64,000 nucleotides of DNA from Peribacillus sp. FSL P2-0133 (GCF_037975445.1 NZ_CP150254.1:1052001-1116000); one strand, 5' to 3'. Shown: positions 9,316 through 18,063, numbered from the stretch's first letter. The notes: generated by a model from the letters alone, not told the origin. Translations and numbers: made by a program.

Positions 9316-9816
9316 ATGGAAAAAGAAGAATTCATCAATTTAATATCAGAAAAAATGAAACTTGTCCGAACAGAACAAAGTTTTTCTCAAGATAAGATGT
9401 CTGAAATTCTAGGGATTTCAAAAAAAACACTAGTTCAAATTGAAAAAAGAAGAACAGAAGCCAATTGGACCACCGTTGTTGCATTTTGTGCTTTGTTTAA
9501 TCATAGCCAATTGTTGATATCATCAATTGGTGACAATCCAGTTGATTTTGTTCAGTTAATTGCTAGCAAAAATGGTGGTACGCCTAAAGAAAAAACAATG
9601 GGTGGTAAGATATGGTGGAAAAAAATCGAGTATAGAGGGGATTTTCGTTTGCAACAAAATTTGATTAGTAACCATTACCGTATATTGGATCAATATGATT
9701 ATCGTTGGCATAGTTCCTTTAATAAAGAAGAGAGTTTAAGTCGTTTAAATGAATTACAGGAGGTGGGGACTATCGAGATAGACAAAGGTATAGGGATGGG
9801 GATATATGAAGAATAA
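9316..9816 (+). CDS. XRE-family transcriptional regulator
   Basis: A 166-residue protein with an N-terminal helix-turn-helix of the Cro/C1 (XRE) type at about residues 10-65: LRTEQSFSQDKMSEILGISKK style, with FSQDKMSEILGIS and TLVQIEKRRT forming the two helices. The C-terminal 90 residues (WWKKIEYRGDFRLQQNLISN) are of a kind seen in Bacillus regulators that sit with a small membrane protein gene, but I cannot name the domain. The 3' end overlaps the next gene by 11 bases, so both are one transcription unit, probably controlled by the palindrome at 9278-9295. Confidence 0.85.
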   Translation: MEKEEFINLISEKMKLVRTEQSFSQDKMSEILGISKKTLVQIEKRRTEANWTTVVAFCALFNHSQLLISSIGDNPVDFVQLIASKNGGTPKEKTMGGKIWWKKIEYRGDFRLQQNLISNHYRILDQYDYRWHSSFNKEESLSRLNELQEVGTIEIDKGIGMGIYEE

Positions 9817-10198
9817 GATTTTGCTTGTTTTAAGAAAAATAGTAATTGGTATTCTAATAGTCTGTTTATACTGTTTTCCTTTTGTTTATTTTTCAATGCA
9901 CCAAGATTTTGCTAACCGTTCAATGCTTGGCTATTTAATTATGATTGTAGTGACTTCACTTCTTGCTTTCTTCGGCAAACTCTTTAATAATTCAATCTCT
10001 CTTATTATTGGTAATATATTATCTGTAATAATTTCATTTTATTTCATAAACGAGATGACAAGGAACGAACGATGGGGTGGCTATTTTAAGCCACTAACTC
10101 CATATCAATTATTAATCTTGGTTAGTTTTTTGAATTTGATACCTCAGTTCTTCGCTATGAAGTTAGCAAATAGACACAAAAATAAAGTTAAAGATTAA
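9806..10198 (+). CDS. Small integral membrane protein coupled to XRE regulator
   Basis: A 130-residue protein with four predicted membrane segments (IVIGILIVCLYCFPFVYF, MLGYLIMIVVTSLLAFF, ISLIIGNILSVIISFYF and LLILVSFLNLIPQFFAM). The gene starts inside the end of the regulator gene, implying translational coupling. Function is unknown; the pairing resembles regulator/membrane protein modules in which the membrane protein is the regulated product. Confidence 0.75.
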   Translation: MKNKILLVLRKIVIGILIVCLYCFPFVYFSMHQDFANRSMLGYLIMIVVTSLLAFFGKLFNNSISLIIGNILSVIISFYFINEMTRNERWGGYFKPLTPYQLLILVSFLNLIPQFFAMKLANRHKNKVKD

Positions 10199-10210
10199 TT
10201 TGATAAAGAA

Positions 10211-10246
10211 GAGTAACTTCTTTGAATTAGAAGTTACTCATTTCTT
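10211..10246 (+). terminator. Intrinsic terminator after the XRE operon
   Basis: A perfect 11-base stem, GAGTAACTTCT at 10211-10221 and AGAAGTTACTC at 10229-10239, with a 7-base loop and T-rich 3' side. It lies 13 bases past the stop of the membrane protein gene. Confidence 0.85.
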
Positions 10247-10300
10247 TAATAAATATCAACAATATTCATCAACATAGCCTACATAAAAAGAAAAAGTAAA

Positions 10301-10345
10301 AAAAGCCTACTTCCTTAAATAGCAAGGATCGTAGGCTTTCTTTAT
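10301..10345. terminator. Second hairpin terminator
   Basis: AAAGCCTAC at 10302-10310 pairs with GTAGGCTTT at 10331-10339, with T-rich and A-rich flanks on the two sides, so it could act in both directions. No gene ends close to it except the XRE operon. Confidence 0.6.
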
Positions 10346-10406
10346 TCTTATAGGTGTTTAATCTACAATAAAGTCGTACCGATATGAAAAAAGTTTAACC
10401 GTTTTT

Positions 10407-10440
10407 CTTATGGAACTATAGGGGCAGGTTAGTTGAACAA
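10407..10440 (+). repeat. B box (upstream-type palindromic box)
   Basis: First plus-strand copy of the B box: GGAACTATAGGGGCAGGTTAG followed by TTGAACAA (position 10411 on). The arms AACTA and TAGTT enclose the conserved GGGGCAG loop. It is preceded by TTTTTCTTA as in full copies and lies about 75 bases before the reading frame at 10514. Confidence 0.85.
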
Positions 10441-10513
10441 GGAATTAGTTATCAATACACAAGTTCTGATATTTAGAGATAATCAAAAGGTATCTAGACT
10501 TTCAAGGTAAGAA

Positions 10514-10883
10514 ATGTATCTCGTTAAACTTAATTTTATTTATTCTACTTTTGGCAGGAACCATACTACGATATTTATAATATATAAGGATATTGATATT
10601 TCGCTATCTCTTAAATTTATTATAGGATATGTAATTTATCTTCTTCTATATGGTTTGTTCTCCATCTTTTTAGTTATTGCGAATACAAGGAAGTTAAATT
10701 GGATTCAAAAAAGAAAAGGTTTTTACGTTTATTATTTGGTATATTTCTTTAAGTGCTTTGCACTATCTTCTTTCTTATTTTTTTAGACGTTCGGAAATAG
10801 ATGTTTGGGATTTAGGTATTCCTTTAGGTGTATTATTTGGATTGGCATTTTCTGATTTAATGTCTTGGAAAAAGAAAGAATAA
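10514..10883 (+). pseudogene. Frameshifted small membrane protein
   Basis: The first frame (10514-10786) gives about 65 residues including the membrane segment LKFIIGYVIYLLLYGLFSIF. At the A-rich run near 10707-10715 the coding character moves one frame over and continues through VFTFIIWYISLSALHYLLSY and WDLGIPLGVLFGLAFSDLM to the stop TAA at 10881-10883. The whole would be a roughly 120-residue membrane protein with three or four helices. Either a real frameshift in a poly-A run or a sequencing error. No clear ribosome binding site at 10514. It is bracketed by a B box before and an A box after. Confidence 0.65.
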
Positions 10884-10916
10884 AGCATTGAAGTTTTGTA
10901 AGGATTAATACCTTTT

Positions 10917-10985
10917 TGCTCTTTCACTAACGGGTGCAAGAGTTAAAGATGGAGGCCACTCACCTAATCAGTAGCCTCTATATTT
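10917..10985 (+). repeat. A box (degenerate) with terminator hairpin
   Basis: TTTCACTAACGGGTGCAAGAG at 10922 onward has the A-box core ACTAACGGGTGC, with an altered right arm. It is followed by a hairpin, GAGGC-CACT...AGTA-GCCTC at about 10951-10978, ending in T-rich sequence. The hairpin can terminate transcription from both the plus-strand unit and the minus-strand protease gene. Confidence 0.65.
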
Positions 10986-11036
10986 ATTTTGAAAAGATGA
11001 TTTCCTTTTCTTGTACTTCTTATTTAGAAACATAAG

Positions 11037-12494
11037 CTACTTCTTTATATTTTCTAATGCTCTATAAGCATTTGCTTCTCCTGAACCAAATAAAGCATCT
11101 TGTCCTTTCTTTCCATAGTCAAGAGCTGTTTGCTTAATACGTGCTGTTACTTGGGCAGGTTTATACTCCGGATGAGCTGCCTTAATAACTCCTGCAATTC
11201 CAGCTACTTGAGGAGTGGCCATAGAAGTACCAGCATTAAACTCATATGAAGTACCTAAATAGGTAGGCCAAGTACTTAGGATTAAGTTACTTGGATCAGC
11301 CGCCGCAGGATCATTGGTTTCTGCATATTTAGGTCCATAATCTCCTCCAGGAGCTGCCACGTCAATAGCACTGTTTCCATAATTAGAGTAGAAAGCAAGC
11401 TGTTGAGTTGACCAGCTTGTGGAGGCAGACACATTAATAACTCCTGGCATTTGTGCTGGTACTACAGTTGCAGGCCCTTTCACGCTCATTCCATATGGTT
11501 CATACATTTTATTTAAAAATTCGTTTACTTCCTTCTTGTCATCTAAATTTAAACTTTCATTACCACTACCGGCTACTACAGTTACTCCATTCTTTACTGC
11601 ATATTGAATAGCTCTCTTCCAAAGTAACGTTTCAGCGACTGATTTATAACTTTCTCCCTCAATTGTCATTTTGGTATTATTATAGAAACGAAGAGACATA
11701 TTAATAACATCTACCTTGTCATTTGTTGCTGCAATAATTCCATCTATAATCCAAGCTGGTAATCCAAGGGCTTGCTCTGAGTATAATACGCGATAGGATC
11801 GGATTCCTAAATCTGGTCCTACACCGGTTACTTTACCATTTGCTCCAATGATCCCGGCAACGTGAGTACCGTGCCCATTGCGATCTTTTATATCAGTAGG
11901 ATCACCTGTTTCAGATTCATCCATTCCAGCAGGAACAAGATTACGACCACCTATTATATTATTCTTTAAGTCAGGATGAGACACATCAATTCCAGTATCA
12001 ATCACTCCCACCACTGCTTTATGAGTAATACTACCATCTTTATTTTTATATCCGCCTGTTTCTAAATCATATGATTTCCCGTCGTTGGTCACCCTTTGAA
12101 TATCCCATTGGGAGTCCCAATAACTCTCTGAATTTTGCTGGCTGATGATACTAGACTCATAGTTATAAGGGCTGACTGCTGTTTTGTCTAAGGTTAGGGG
12201 AATTTCTCTGTTAGCAGCTTCTATTGAAGAATTACCTTTTAGGTTTTTAAGAAAAGAAGGCTCGTCAGATTGAGCTTCTATTCCTCCAACTTCGGGAAGA
12301 ACTTTGGTTATTTTACCACCAGCTTTCTGTATTACCTCTTGATAATTCTCTGGTAATCCACTTTTAAAAGCTATTGCGTATGTGTCATTCATCTCCTGGT
12401 TTTGACTCTTAGCTTGGATAGGAACACCACCAACGGACAATATCCCTGCTCCTACTGCAATCGAAAGTACCGTATGTAGAATTTTCTTTTTCAT
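11037..12494 (-). CDS. Secreted subtilisin-like serine protease (S8 family)
   Basis: A 485-residue extracellular protease. Residues 1-29 are a Sec signal peptide (KKKILHTVLSIAVGAGIL, ending near IQAKS). Residues 38-100 are an inhibitor_I9-type propeptide. The peptidase S8 domain has all three catalytic residues: Asp in VVGVIDTGIDVSHPDL, His in NGHGTHVAGIIGA, Ser in GTSMATPQVAGIAG; the oxyanion Asn is in VVAGSGNES. It ends directly after the catalytic domain without extra domains. An AGGAGG-type ribosome binding site precedes the ATG. It is oriented against all surrounding boxed units and has no box of its own. Confidence 0.95.
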   Translation of the reverse strand: MKKKILHTVLSIAVGAGILSVGGVPIQAKSQNQEMNDTYAIAFKSGLPENYQEVIQKAGGKITKVLPEVGGIEAQSDEPSFLKNLKGNSSIEAANREIPLTLDKTAVSPYNYESSIISQQNSESYWDSQWDIQRVTNDGKSYDLETGGYKNKDGSITHKAVVGVIDTGIDVSHPDLKNNIIGGRNLVPAGMDESETGDPTDIKDRNGHGTHVAGIIGANGKVTGVGPDLGIRSYRVLYSEQALGLPAWIIDGIIAATNDKVDVINMSLRFYNNTKMTIEGESYKSVAETLLWKRAIQYAVKNGVTVVAGSGNESLNLDDKKEVNEFLNKMYEPYGMSVKGPATVVPAQMPGVINVSASTSWSTQQLAFYSNYGNSAIDVAAPGGDYGPKYAETNDPAAADPSNLILSTWPTYLGTSYEFNAGTSMATPQVAGIAGVIKAAHPEYKPAQVTARIKQTALDYGKKGQDALFGSGEANAYRALENIKK

Positions 12495-12607
12495 ATGTCT
12501 CCTCCTATATATGGAAAATATTCATCATATACTATCTTAATATATAACAACTTAAATTCCAAGTTTTCCTAGTAAATCTCATATTATTGAAATTGACAGC
12601 TCTTTTT

Positions 12608-12642
12608 CTTATTGAACTATCGTGGCAGTTTAGCTCATTAAG
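12608..12642 (+). repeat. B box
   Basis: TATTGAACTATCGTGGCAGTT at 12610 followed by TAGCTCATTAAG. The loop reads CGTGGCAG instead of GGGGCAG; the outer arm CTTATTGA pairs imperfectly with TCATTAAG. It precedes the 12727 gene by about 85 bases. Confidence 0.75.
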
Positions 12643-12726
12643 AATTCACATCTATTTTGGAAATCATTGTTATAATGAAGTGACTAATTTCGGTAGGAAG
12701 GTTGCTGTTCAAGGTGGAGTTTAGAT

Positions 12727-13197
12727 ATGAAATCTAAAAAGAGAGTATGGATTATTGTTGCTATTGGTGTAATATGCATAGCTATCTTTATAAATCTATT
12801 AAAGAAGGATTTATGGGATGAAAACGAAGTGTTGTTAGAAGAAGAAGTACTATCAATTGGACAATCTGTTGAAGCAATAAATTTATCAGATGTAACACCG
12901 TTTGACTGGGATGTAGTATATTCCTTTAAACCTTATACCCCGAAAGATTATATTTATGAAACGGTAGGTTATAAATGGGATACTATTAGCGAGACTGTAA
13001 ATGAAGGAATGAATCAAATTGTATTTTTGAAAGATGGAAAAGTGGTCTGCTATTTATATGGTTATCCTGAGAATAATGGATACGGTATATCTCTTGAATC
13101 TGAGAATTATAAAGATGCTGGTTATATGCTTAATATTAAGGATGATTTAAATTTTCAAGTAGAAAGAAGCGATAATGTCGTATATTTGAGAAACTAA
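12727..13197 (+). CDS. Hypothetical membrane-anchored protein
   Basis: A 156-residue protein with a single N-terminal membrane segment (VWIIVAIGVICIAIFINLL, residues 7-25) and a roughly 130-residue extracytoplasmic domain rich in aromatic and acidic residues (PFDWDVVYSFKPYTPKDYIY). I recognise the type as a conserved Bacillus protein of unknown function, not a named family. First gene of a two-gene boxed unit with the DUF3885 gene. Confidence 0.7.
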   Translation: MKSKKRVWIIVAIGVICIAIFINLLKKDLWDENEVLLEEEVLSIGQSVEAINLSDVTPFDWDVVYSFKPYTPKDYIYETVGYKWDTISETVNEGMNQIVFLKDGKVVCYLYGYPENNGYGISLESENYKDAGYMLNIKDDLNFQVERSDNVVYLRN

Positions 13198-13261
13198 GCA
13201 ATGATATGATTTTTTCAACTACCAGTACTTTTTCAATGAAGGAAATTAAAGAGGTGCAAAA

Positions 13262-13897
13262 ATGCATTTAAACGACTTTATGGATGAGAATTTCCCGAAC
13301 TTAGAACTTAGACCACCCTTGTTTTATAGTTGGAAAATTGGTATCCGTTTTGAATTAGGTGTGGACTATGTTAGAGAATACGATTATGAAAATAGTCCAT
13401 ATCTACAAGGAGTATATAAAAGGGCTATCACTTTATTTAAGTCCGTGCATTCTAATAACGATGATATATATATAGTAGTTGACGTAAACGATTATGCAGA
13501 TGGTTATAAACATAAATCAAAAACTTTTTCTCGTTATATTAAAGAGAAATCGGTCTTATATGGGTTAAACCAAAAAACAATTCCTTATATTTTTCCTGAC
13601 GATGATGAAGAAGGAACATATAAAACACATAGATTTACTTTAAAATGTAAAACGTCTGACTTAAAATACGTTCCTATGTTAAAAGCAATCTGCAATCAGG
13701 ATATGGGTATAAGACCAAGTATTTTTAATAGCGTCTATTTTATAAACATCAACAGGAAAACTATATATCACGTTTATGATGACAGGGGCTGTGATTTATT
13801 GGCGACCTCGCCCGAAACAATAAGAAATGTTTATGACAAATACAACGATTGGATATTAGATTACGACAGAAATGAAATAGACGAGATATTCAACTAA
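13262..13897 (+). CDS. DUF3885-domain protein
   Basis: A 211-residue cytoplasmic protein. The pattern IRFELG near residue 28, VYKRAITLFKSVH near 52, and the C-terminal IYHVYDDRGCDLLATSPETI match DUF3885 proteins of Firmicutes as I remember them. Their role is unknown; several relatives lie in polymorphic-toxin or immunity-like neighbourhoods, which would suit a small accessory gene, but that is inference. GAGGTG lies upstream of the ATG. It is followed within 14 bases by a full A+B element. Confidence 0.8.
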   Translation: MHLNDFMDENFPNLELRPPLFYSWKIGIRFELGVDYVREYDYENSPYLQGVYKRAITLFKSVHSNNDDIYIVVDVNDYADGYKHKSKTFSRYIKEKSVLYGLNQKTIPYIFPDDDEEGTYKTHRFTLKCKTSDLKYVPMLKAICNQDMGIRPSIFNSVYFININRKTIYHVYDDRGCDLLATSPETIRNVYDKYNDWILDYDRNEIDEIFN

Positions 13898-13910
13898 AGG
13901 ATGTCTCCTT

Positions 13911-14001
13911 GTTCAACTAACGGGTGCGTTTGCTGAAGTTCAGAGCTGTCTTCTAGGCAGCTTTTTCTTATGGAACTAACGGGGCAGTTTAGTTTAATAA
14001 G
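13911..14001 (+). repeat. Full A-terminator-B element
   Basis: A box ACTAACGGGTGCGTTTGCTG, then hairpin AGCTGTCTTCTAGGCAGCT with TTTTTCTTA, then B box GGAACTAACGGGGCAGTTTAG with a TTTAATAAG tail. It separates the DUF3885 gene from the LRR pseudogene. Confidence 0.9.
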
Positions 14002-14051
14002 TTCTAATGATAATATAAAAGAAATGATGGTGAATATAGGGGCGATTCATA

Positions 14052-14723
14052 ATGGATAACTGGAGAAATAATACGATTTGGTTTGAACAAATACCAGATA
14101 ATCTTCAGTCTTATTTAAACTTAAAAGAAGATAAGTTTAATGAGATGGAGCTTGAAAACATTGAGTATTTAACTCTTTGGCATCATAAAAAGAATAAGCT
14201 GGGCAACTTTGTTGGTATTCCTGAAAATCTCCTCTATCAAAATTAAACTGGTCCAATATACAAGATTTACTTGGGATAGAAAAAATGAATAAATTAAAGC
14301 GTTTAGAATTACATTATTGTACTAAATTACAAAATGATTTTGGTTTTTCTGGATTAGCCAATTCGCTAGAACATTTACATATTAATCGAATCTAAGAAAT
14401 TTGTACCAAATGAAGAATTATTCTCTCTGAAAAATCTTCGGGTCCTGTGCCTTAATTCTTGCGGTAATCTTGAAAATTTGAATTTTTTAAATCAATTTCC
14501 TAACCTAATTGACTTTAGATTTGTTGATACTAATGTGTTAGATGGTGACTTATCACCATTTTTAGACCATCCAACAATCCGAAGTGTAGGCTTTCTGAAT
14601 AAGAGACATTACAATATTAAAGATGATAAGATGGATGCTTTGTTAAAGGATAAAAATGGTGGAGAAGAATTTAAAACTGTTATCAAGTATGGAAAATATG
14701 AGACTTTTAGATATATTTATTAA
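14052..14723 (+). pseudogene. Frameshifted leucine-rich-repeat-like protein
   Basis: Three consecutive reading frames together make one protein of about 220 residues. The first (14052-14246) ends in FVGIPENLLYQN. The middle part (about 14260-14395) reads NKLKRLELHYCTKL and SLEHLHINRI. The last (about 14400-14723) reads SLKNLRVLCLNSCGNLENLN, FPNLIDFRFVDTNV and a charged tail. The L-x-x-L-x-L pattern is that of an LRR-like solenoid of the kind found in Bacillus immunity-like proteins. Two frameshifts and stops show it is dead. It occupies exactly one box-to-box interval. Confidence 0.8.
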
Positions 14724-14730
14724 CTCAATT

Positions 14731-14821
14731 CTTAATGAACTAACGGGTGCTTTAGCTAAAAAACGGAGCTGTATTTAAGGCAGCTTTTTCTTTATGCAGC
14801 TATCGGGGCAGGATAGTTAAA
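14731..14821 (+). repeat. Full A-terminator-B element
   Basis: AATGAACTAACGGGTGCTTT, hairpin GAGCTGTATTTAAGGCAGCT followed by TTTTTCTTTA, then GCAGCTATCGGGGCAGGATA and GTTAA. The A right arm (TTTAGC) and the B left arm (GCAGCTAT) are diverged. Confidence 0.9.
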
Positions 14822-14861
14822 GATAGTAAGAGGTGTAAAGAGTGTTCTCGGAGGGGGAAGA

Positions 14862-15395
14862 TTGTTGAATAAAAGGAATTTAGGATTTACCACAGTTGCT
14901 ATTTTACTATTTGTTGTAATTTTAATGTTTTATTTTAACGGTACTAAGCAGTTATATGGAAATGATAAAGAGTCCATAGTGAAAGTAATTAACTCAATTG
15001 AGGGATATGGAAATAAATCAATTGAAATTCTAGAGATAAAAGATTTTAATGACTTAAGAGTTGTAGCATTTTTATCTAACAATAGTCCAGGCTATATTCA
15101 ATTTAATAAAAATAAAGATAACAACTATAAATGGAATCATATAGAAGTTATGGATAACGAGACATTTAGTTCTTTCATTCCTGACCTTCCTATGTTTATG
15201 TTTGTTACTAATAATGAAAATGAAATTGCTAAAATGCAAGTAACTATAAATGGAGAGAAATTAGAGCAAGAGTTTACTCCTAATGAGGCAACTGTTAATT
15301 GGATGGATTTACCTCAAACCGGTAAAAATGAATATACATTTCGGAATTATAAGTATTATGATAAAGATGGAAATCTAATTGAGGAAAACGAATAA
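14862..15395 (+). CDS. Hypothetical membrane-anchored protein
   Basis: A 177-residue protein with one N-terminal membrane segment (FTTVAILLFVVILMFYF) and an extracytoplasmic domain of about 150 residues with no motif I can name. It starts with TTG (14862, or the adjacent TTG at 14865) after a strong GGAGGGGG site. Single gene in its box-to-box unit; function unknown. Confidence 0.7.
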   Translation: MLNKRNLGFTTVAILLFVVILMFYFNGTKQLYGNDKESIVKVINSIEGYGNKSIEILEIKDFNDLRVVAFLSNNSPGYIQFNKNKDNNYKWNHIEVMDNETFSSFIPDLPMFMFVTNNENEIAKMQVTINGEKLEQEFTPNEATVNWMDLPQTGKNEYTFRNYKYYDKDGNLIEENE

Positions 15396-15399
15396 TTAT

Positions 15400-15490
15400 T
15401 ATTCAACTATAGGGTGCGTTAGGTGAATCGGAGCTGTCTTTAAGGCAGTTTTTTTCTTTATGCAACTAACGGGGCAGGATAGTTGAAGAA
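15400..15490 (+). repeat. Full A-terminator-B element
   Basis: ATTCAACTATAGGGTGCGTT, then AGCTGTCTTTAAGGCAGTTT with a long T run, then GCAACTAACGGGGCAGGATA and GTTGAAG. It begins only five bases after the stop of the preceding gene. Confidence 0.9.
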
Positions 15491-15540
15491 GAAGTGATAT
15501 AATAACCCTCATTAAAAGCATCGTAAAGGTGGCTATTCAA

Positions 15541-16044
15541 ATGGAAAATTGGATTGAATTATCTACAATAGAATATAAAGAGGTATGGGATAGGATATAT
15601 GAAGAATTTACTTTTGAACCAAGCATATCAAAGTTCCCATCTTTTGAAGTGCCAAATCCATTTATCACATATGATGTATCCCCGTATTTAAATTGGTCCG
15701 GAGATTCAGATACTTATGATGAGATTTACAATGATCTAGAGGATAAGTCATTGCTTGTTTTTCAAGAACTCACACAGAAAAATGAATATATGTATGCGTT
15801 AGATTGGCAACATCCAGGTTATTGGATAAACCCCCGTATGGAGTTTCCGAAAAGTGAATTTGATGAATGGACAGTACCTATTTTTCCAAACGGTGATTAT
15901 TACTTTTTTATTCATAAGAATTTTGAATGGGGAATATTAGGACACCCTTGGGAAGAAACCATCACTATTTTTGGAAAAGAATTGATAAAAGGTTTTGAAA
16001 AACATCAACCGAGAATGTTTCAAAAGATATTACGTCAGGGCTAA
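15541..16044 (+). CDS. DUF2716-family protein
   Basis: A 167-residue cytoplasmic protein. WIELSTIEYKEVWDRIYEEF at the N-terminus and YALDWQHPGYWINPR around residue 90 match the DUF2716 family of Bacilli as I know it; function unknown. An in-frame GTG at 15529 would add four residues, but AAAGGTGG at 15525-15532 overlaps that codon and is correctly spaced for the ATG at 15541. One gene in its box-to-box unit. Confidence 0.8.
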   Translation: MENWIELSTIEYKEVWDRIYEEFTFEPSISKFPSFEVPNPFITYDVSPYLNWSGDSDTYDEIYNDLEDKSLLVFQELTQKNEYMYALDWQHPGYWINPRMEFPKSEFDEWTVPIFPNGDYYFFIHKNFEWGILGHPWEETITIFGKELIKGFEKHQPRMFQKILRQG

Positions 16045-16052
16045 TGTAAACC

Positions 16053-16142
16053 TTGTTGAACTAACGGGTGCGTTAGCTGAAGATCGGAGCTGTCTTTAAG
16101 GCAGCTTTTTCTTATGGAACTATCGGGGCAGGATAGTTGAAG
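16053..16142 (+). repeat. Full A-terminator-B element (near consensus)
   Basis: A near-consensus copy: TTGAACTAACGGGTGCGTTA, GCTGAAGATCGG, hairpin GAGCTGTCTTTAAGGCAGCT with TTTTTCTTA, then GGAACTATCGGGGCAGGATA and GTTGAAG. Confidence 0.95.
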
Positions 16143-16157
16143 CGTGCTGTTTGATCT

Positions 16158-16186
16158 TTATTCAACAATTGGGCCAGATTGTAGAA
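16158..16186 (+). repeat. Second-family B box
   Basis: TTCAACAATTGGGCCAGATT followed by GTAGAA. Arms are ACAAT and ATTGT rather than ACTAAC and GTTAGT, but the loop (GGGCCAG) is the same type as in ordinary B boxes. It lies inside the unit opened by the preceding B box and before the esterase gene. Confidence 0.75.
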
Positions 16187-16322
16187 AATCATACTCATAG
16201 GTGCGCGCTAACAAGATCTCCTTTTGGGGATGAAGGTTACTAAGTAAATCAGGAAGCTCTAAATTAATTCCTAGCTTGTTCATGTTAAAATATTACTATC
16301 AAAAATAGAGGGTGAACCAGAA

Positions 16323-17243
16323 ATGACAAATTTAAACTACCTAGAACCTGGTATTCGAAAATTAGTTACGCAGTTTATCAATAGCAGTCGTCCGTCAGCA
16401 AGTAAACAAACAATTCAGGATCGTCGGAAGGGATATCTGAGCTCAATTAATTTAGCTGGTGAAGCCTTGCCGGTATGGGATGTTTTTGAACAAACAATCG
16501 ATGACTTACGGCTTCGTATATACAAGCCATTAGATCAAGGTAACCTTCCAATTATGATTTATTATCATGGAGGGTGTTTTGTTAGTGGTGACTTTGAAAC
16601 TCACGATCGCCAGTTGCGACAGATAGCTAACTTAGGAGGCGCTTTAGTTATCGCTGTTGATTATCGGTTAGCGCCAGAGCATGTTTATCCAGCAGCTCAT
16701 GACGATGCGGTGAAATCCGTTCATGTCGTACGCCAGCATGCTTTATCTTGGGGAGGGAATCCAGACAACATTTCTATTGCTGGCGACAGCGCAGGTGGAC
16801 ATCTTGCTTTAGTAACGTGTTTACGATTAAAAAAACAAGGCCATTTGATGCCTAAACGGCAAATTCTAATTTACCCAATGCTTGATGCAAAGGCATCAAG
16901 CGATAGTTATAAAAAATTCGGTGATGATTATGTGGTGACAGCCGATGCTTTAGTAAGTGGCTTTGAGGCTTATTTATCAAATTGTCTACCTCCTGAGCAC
17001 CCAGAAGCAAGTCCGTTATACTCAGATGATCTCGAAGGGCTACCAGAGACTCACATTTTAACTGCTGAATTTGACCCTCTTGTTGACGAAGGTGAAGATT
17101 TTTATCGTCGTTTACTTAATGCAGGGGTAGAAGCACAATGCCAACGGTACCTTGGAGTTACACATGGCTTTTTTCAGTTAGGTGGTATTAGCCTAGCAGG
17201 TAGAAAGGCAATTCAAGATGTCGCTACCATATTATCTAATTGA
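16323..17243 (+). CDS. Alpha/beta hydrolase, hormone-sensitive-lipase-type esterase
   Basis: A 306-residue cytoplasmic carboxylesterase. The HSL-family oxyanion motif reads HGGC in MIYYHGGCFVSGD (usually HGGG), the nucleophile is the Ser in GDSAGGH, the acid is the Asp of FDPLVDEGEDF and the base is the His of VTHGFFQL. DYRLAPEHVYPAAHDD is typical of the family. Such enzymes cleave short-chain esters; the natural substrate is unknown. It is flanked by second-family boxes (16158 and 17331), which are themselves inside an ordinary B...A pair, suggesting a unit inserted inside another unit. Confidence 0.9.
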   Translation: MTNLNYLEPGIRKLVTQFINSSRPSASKQTIQDRRKGYLSSINLAGEALPVWDVFEQTIDDLRLRIYKPLDQGNLPIMIYYHGGCFVSGDFETHDRQLRQIANLGGALVIAVDYRLAPEHVYPAAHDDAVKSVHVVRQHALSWGGNPDNISIAGDSAGGHLALVTCLRLKKQGHLMPKRQILIYPMLDAKASSDSYKKFGDDYVVTADALVSGFEAYLSNCLPPEHPEASPLYSDDLEGLPETHILTAEFDPLVDEGEDFYRRLLNAGVEAQCQRYLGVTHGFFQLGGISLAGRKAIQDVATILSN

Positions 17244-17330
17244 GATTATAAAAAGATTTTATTAGGTGGTGGTAGAATGGATAATTGTCTTAATAGTATA
17301 TTATCCATTGTCTAACCTAGAAAATTAATG

Positions 17331-17408
17331 ATTACTCCATTAAAGGGCGCGATTCTTGAAGAAGTTTCGCTTTTCTTAATGAACTAACGGGTGCGTTAGC
17401 TGAAGAAG
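17331..17408 (+). repeat. Second-family A box followed by ordinary A box
   Basis: At 17335 CATTAAAGGGCGCGATTCTT has the second-family A form (loop GGGCGCG between AA and TT arms). After a short GAAGTTTCGCTTTTCTT spacer comes AATGAACTAACGGGTGCGTT at 17379, an ordinary A box ending near 17408. No B box follows; the acetyltransferase gene starts 40 bases later. Confidence 0.8.
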
Positions 17409-17446
17409 ACAGGGGTACTCTAATGATGATAATTGGAGAAGATAAT

Positions 17447-17986
17447 ATGAAGATAGATATGGTATTTGATTATGAGATGGGTAATGATTTAACCTCAAAG
17501 ATACAAGAATTGTTAAGCCAATGTTTTCAAGAAGACTATCCAAAAAACAGAATTTATTTTAAACAATTACCCCATTTTAGGTTTGTAGCTTTTAACGAAA
17601 AAAATCAACTTGTAGGACAGGTAGGAATAGATTACAGAGTGATGAATCTTAACGGAAATCCTATAAGAGTGCTTGGTCTAATTGATTTATGTGTCACCCA
17701 AAACACTCGCTCGCAAGGGATAGGTTCGATGTTACTTTTAGAAATTGAACAGTTTTGTTGCAATAGAAATATTGATTTTTTATTGTTATTTGCTGACAAC
17801 GAAACGTTGTATTTGAAAAATGGATACAGGTCAGTTACGAACAAATGTAAATGGTTAAAAATTGACCATGAAAGTCAAATTACAAGGGGAATAGGTTATG
17901 AAGTAATTGAGGGATTAATGATTAAAGAAGTTGGTAAGTATGATTGGTGCGAAGGAGATCTAGATTTTTTAGGCTACCTTTATTAA
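17447..17986 (+). CDS. GNAT-family N-acetyltransferase
   Basis: A 179-residue acetyltransferase from the ATG at 17447, which has GGAGAA six bases upstream; an in-frame ATG at 17423 lacks a site. The acetyl-CoA binding motif A is visible as LCVTQNTRSQGIGSMLL (R-x-x-G-I-G form), and the C-terminal YLKNGYRSV is motif B. Substrate cannot be predicted. One gene in its unit. Confidence 0.85.
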   Translation: MKIDMVFDYEMGNDLTSKIQELLSQCFQEDYPKNRIYFKQLPHFRFVAFNEKNQLVGQVGIDYRVMNLNGNPIRVLGLIDLCVTQNTRSQGIGSMLLLEIEQFCCNRNIDFLLLFADNETLYLKNGYRSVTNKCKWLKIDHESQITRGIGYEVIEGLMIKEVGKYDWCEGDLDFLGYLY

Positions 17987-18063
17987 GCTAACGGGTTCAA
18001 TAAGAGAGGTTGCTGCGGCAACCTTTTTCTTATGGAACTAACGGGGTAGGTTAGTTGAATAAG
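17983..18063 (+). repeat. Full element with alternative central hairpin
   Basis: A part TAAGCTAACGGGTTCAATAA is degenerate; the central hairpin is GGTTGCTGCGGCAACC with TTTTTCTTA instead of the usual AGCTGTC type; the B part is GGAACTAACGGGGTAGGTTA and GTTGAATAAG. The B arms extend to TTA...TAA. It overlaps the stop codon of the acetyltransferase gene. Confidence 0.85.
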
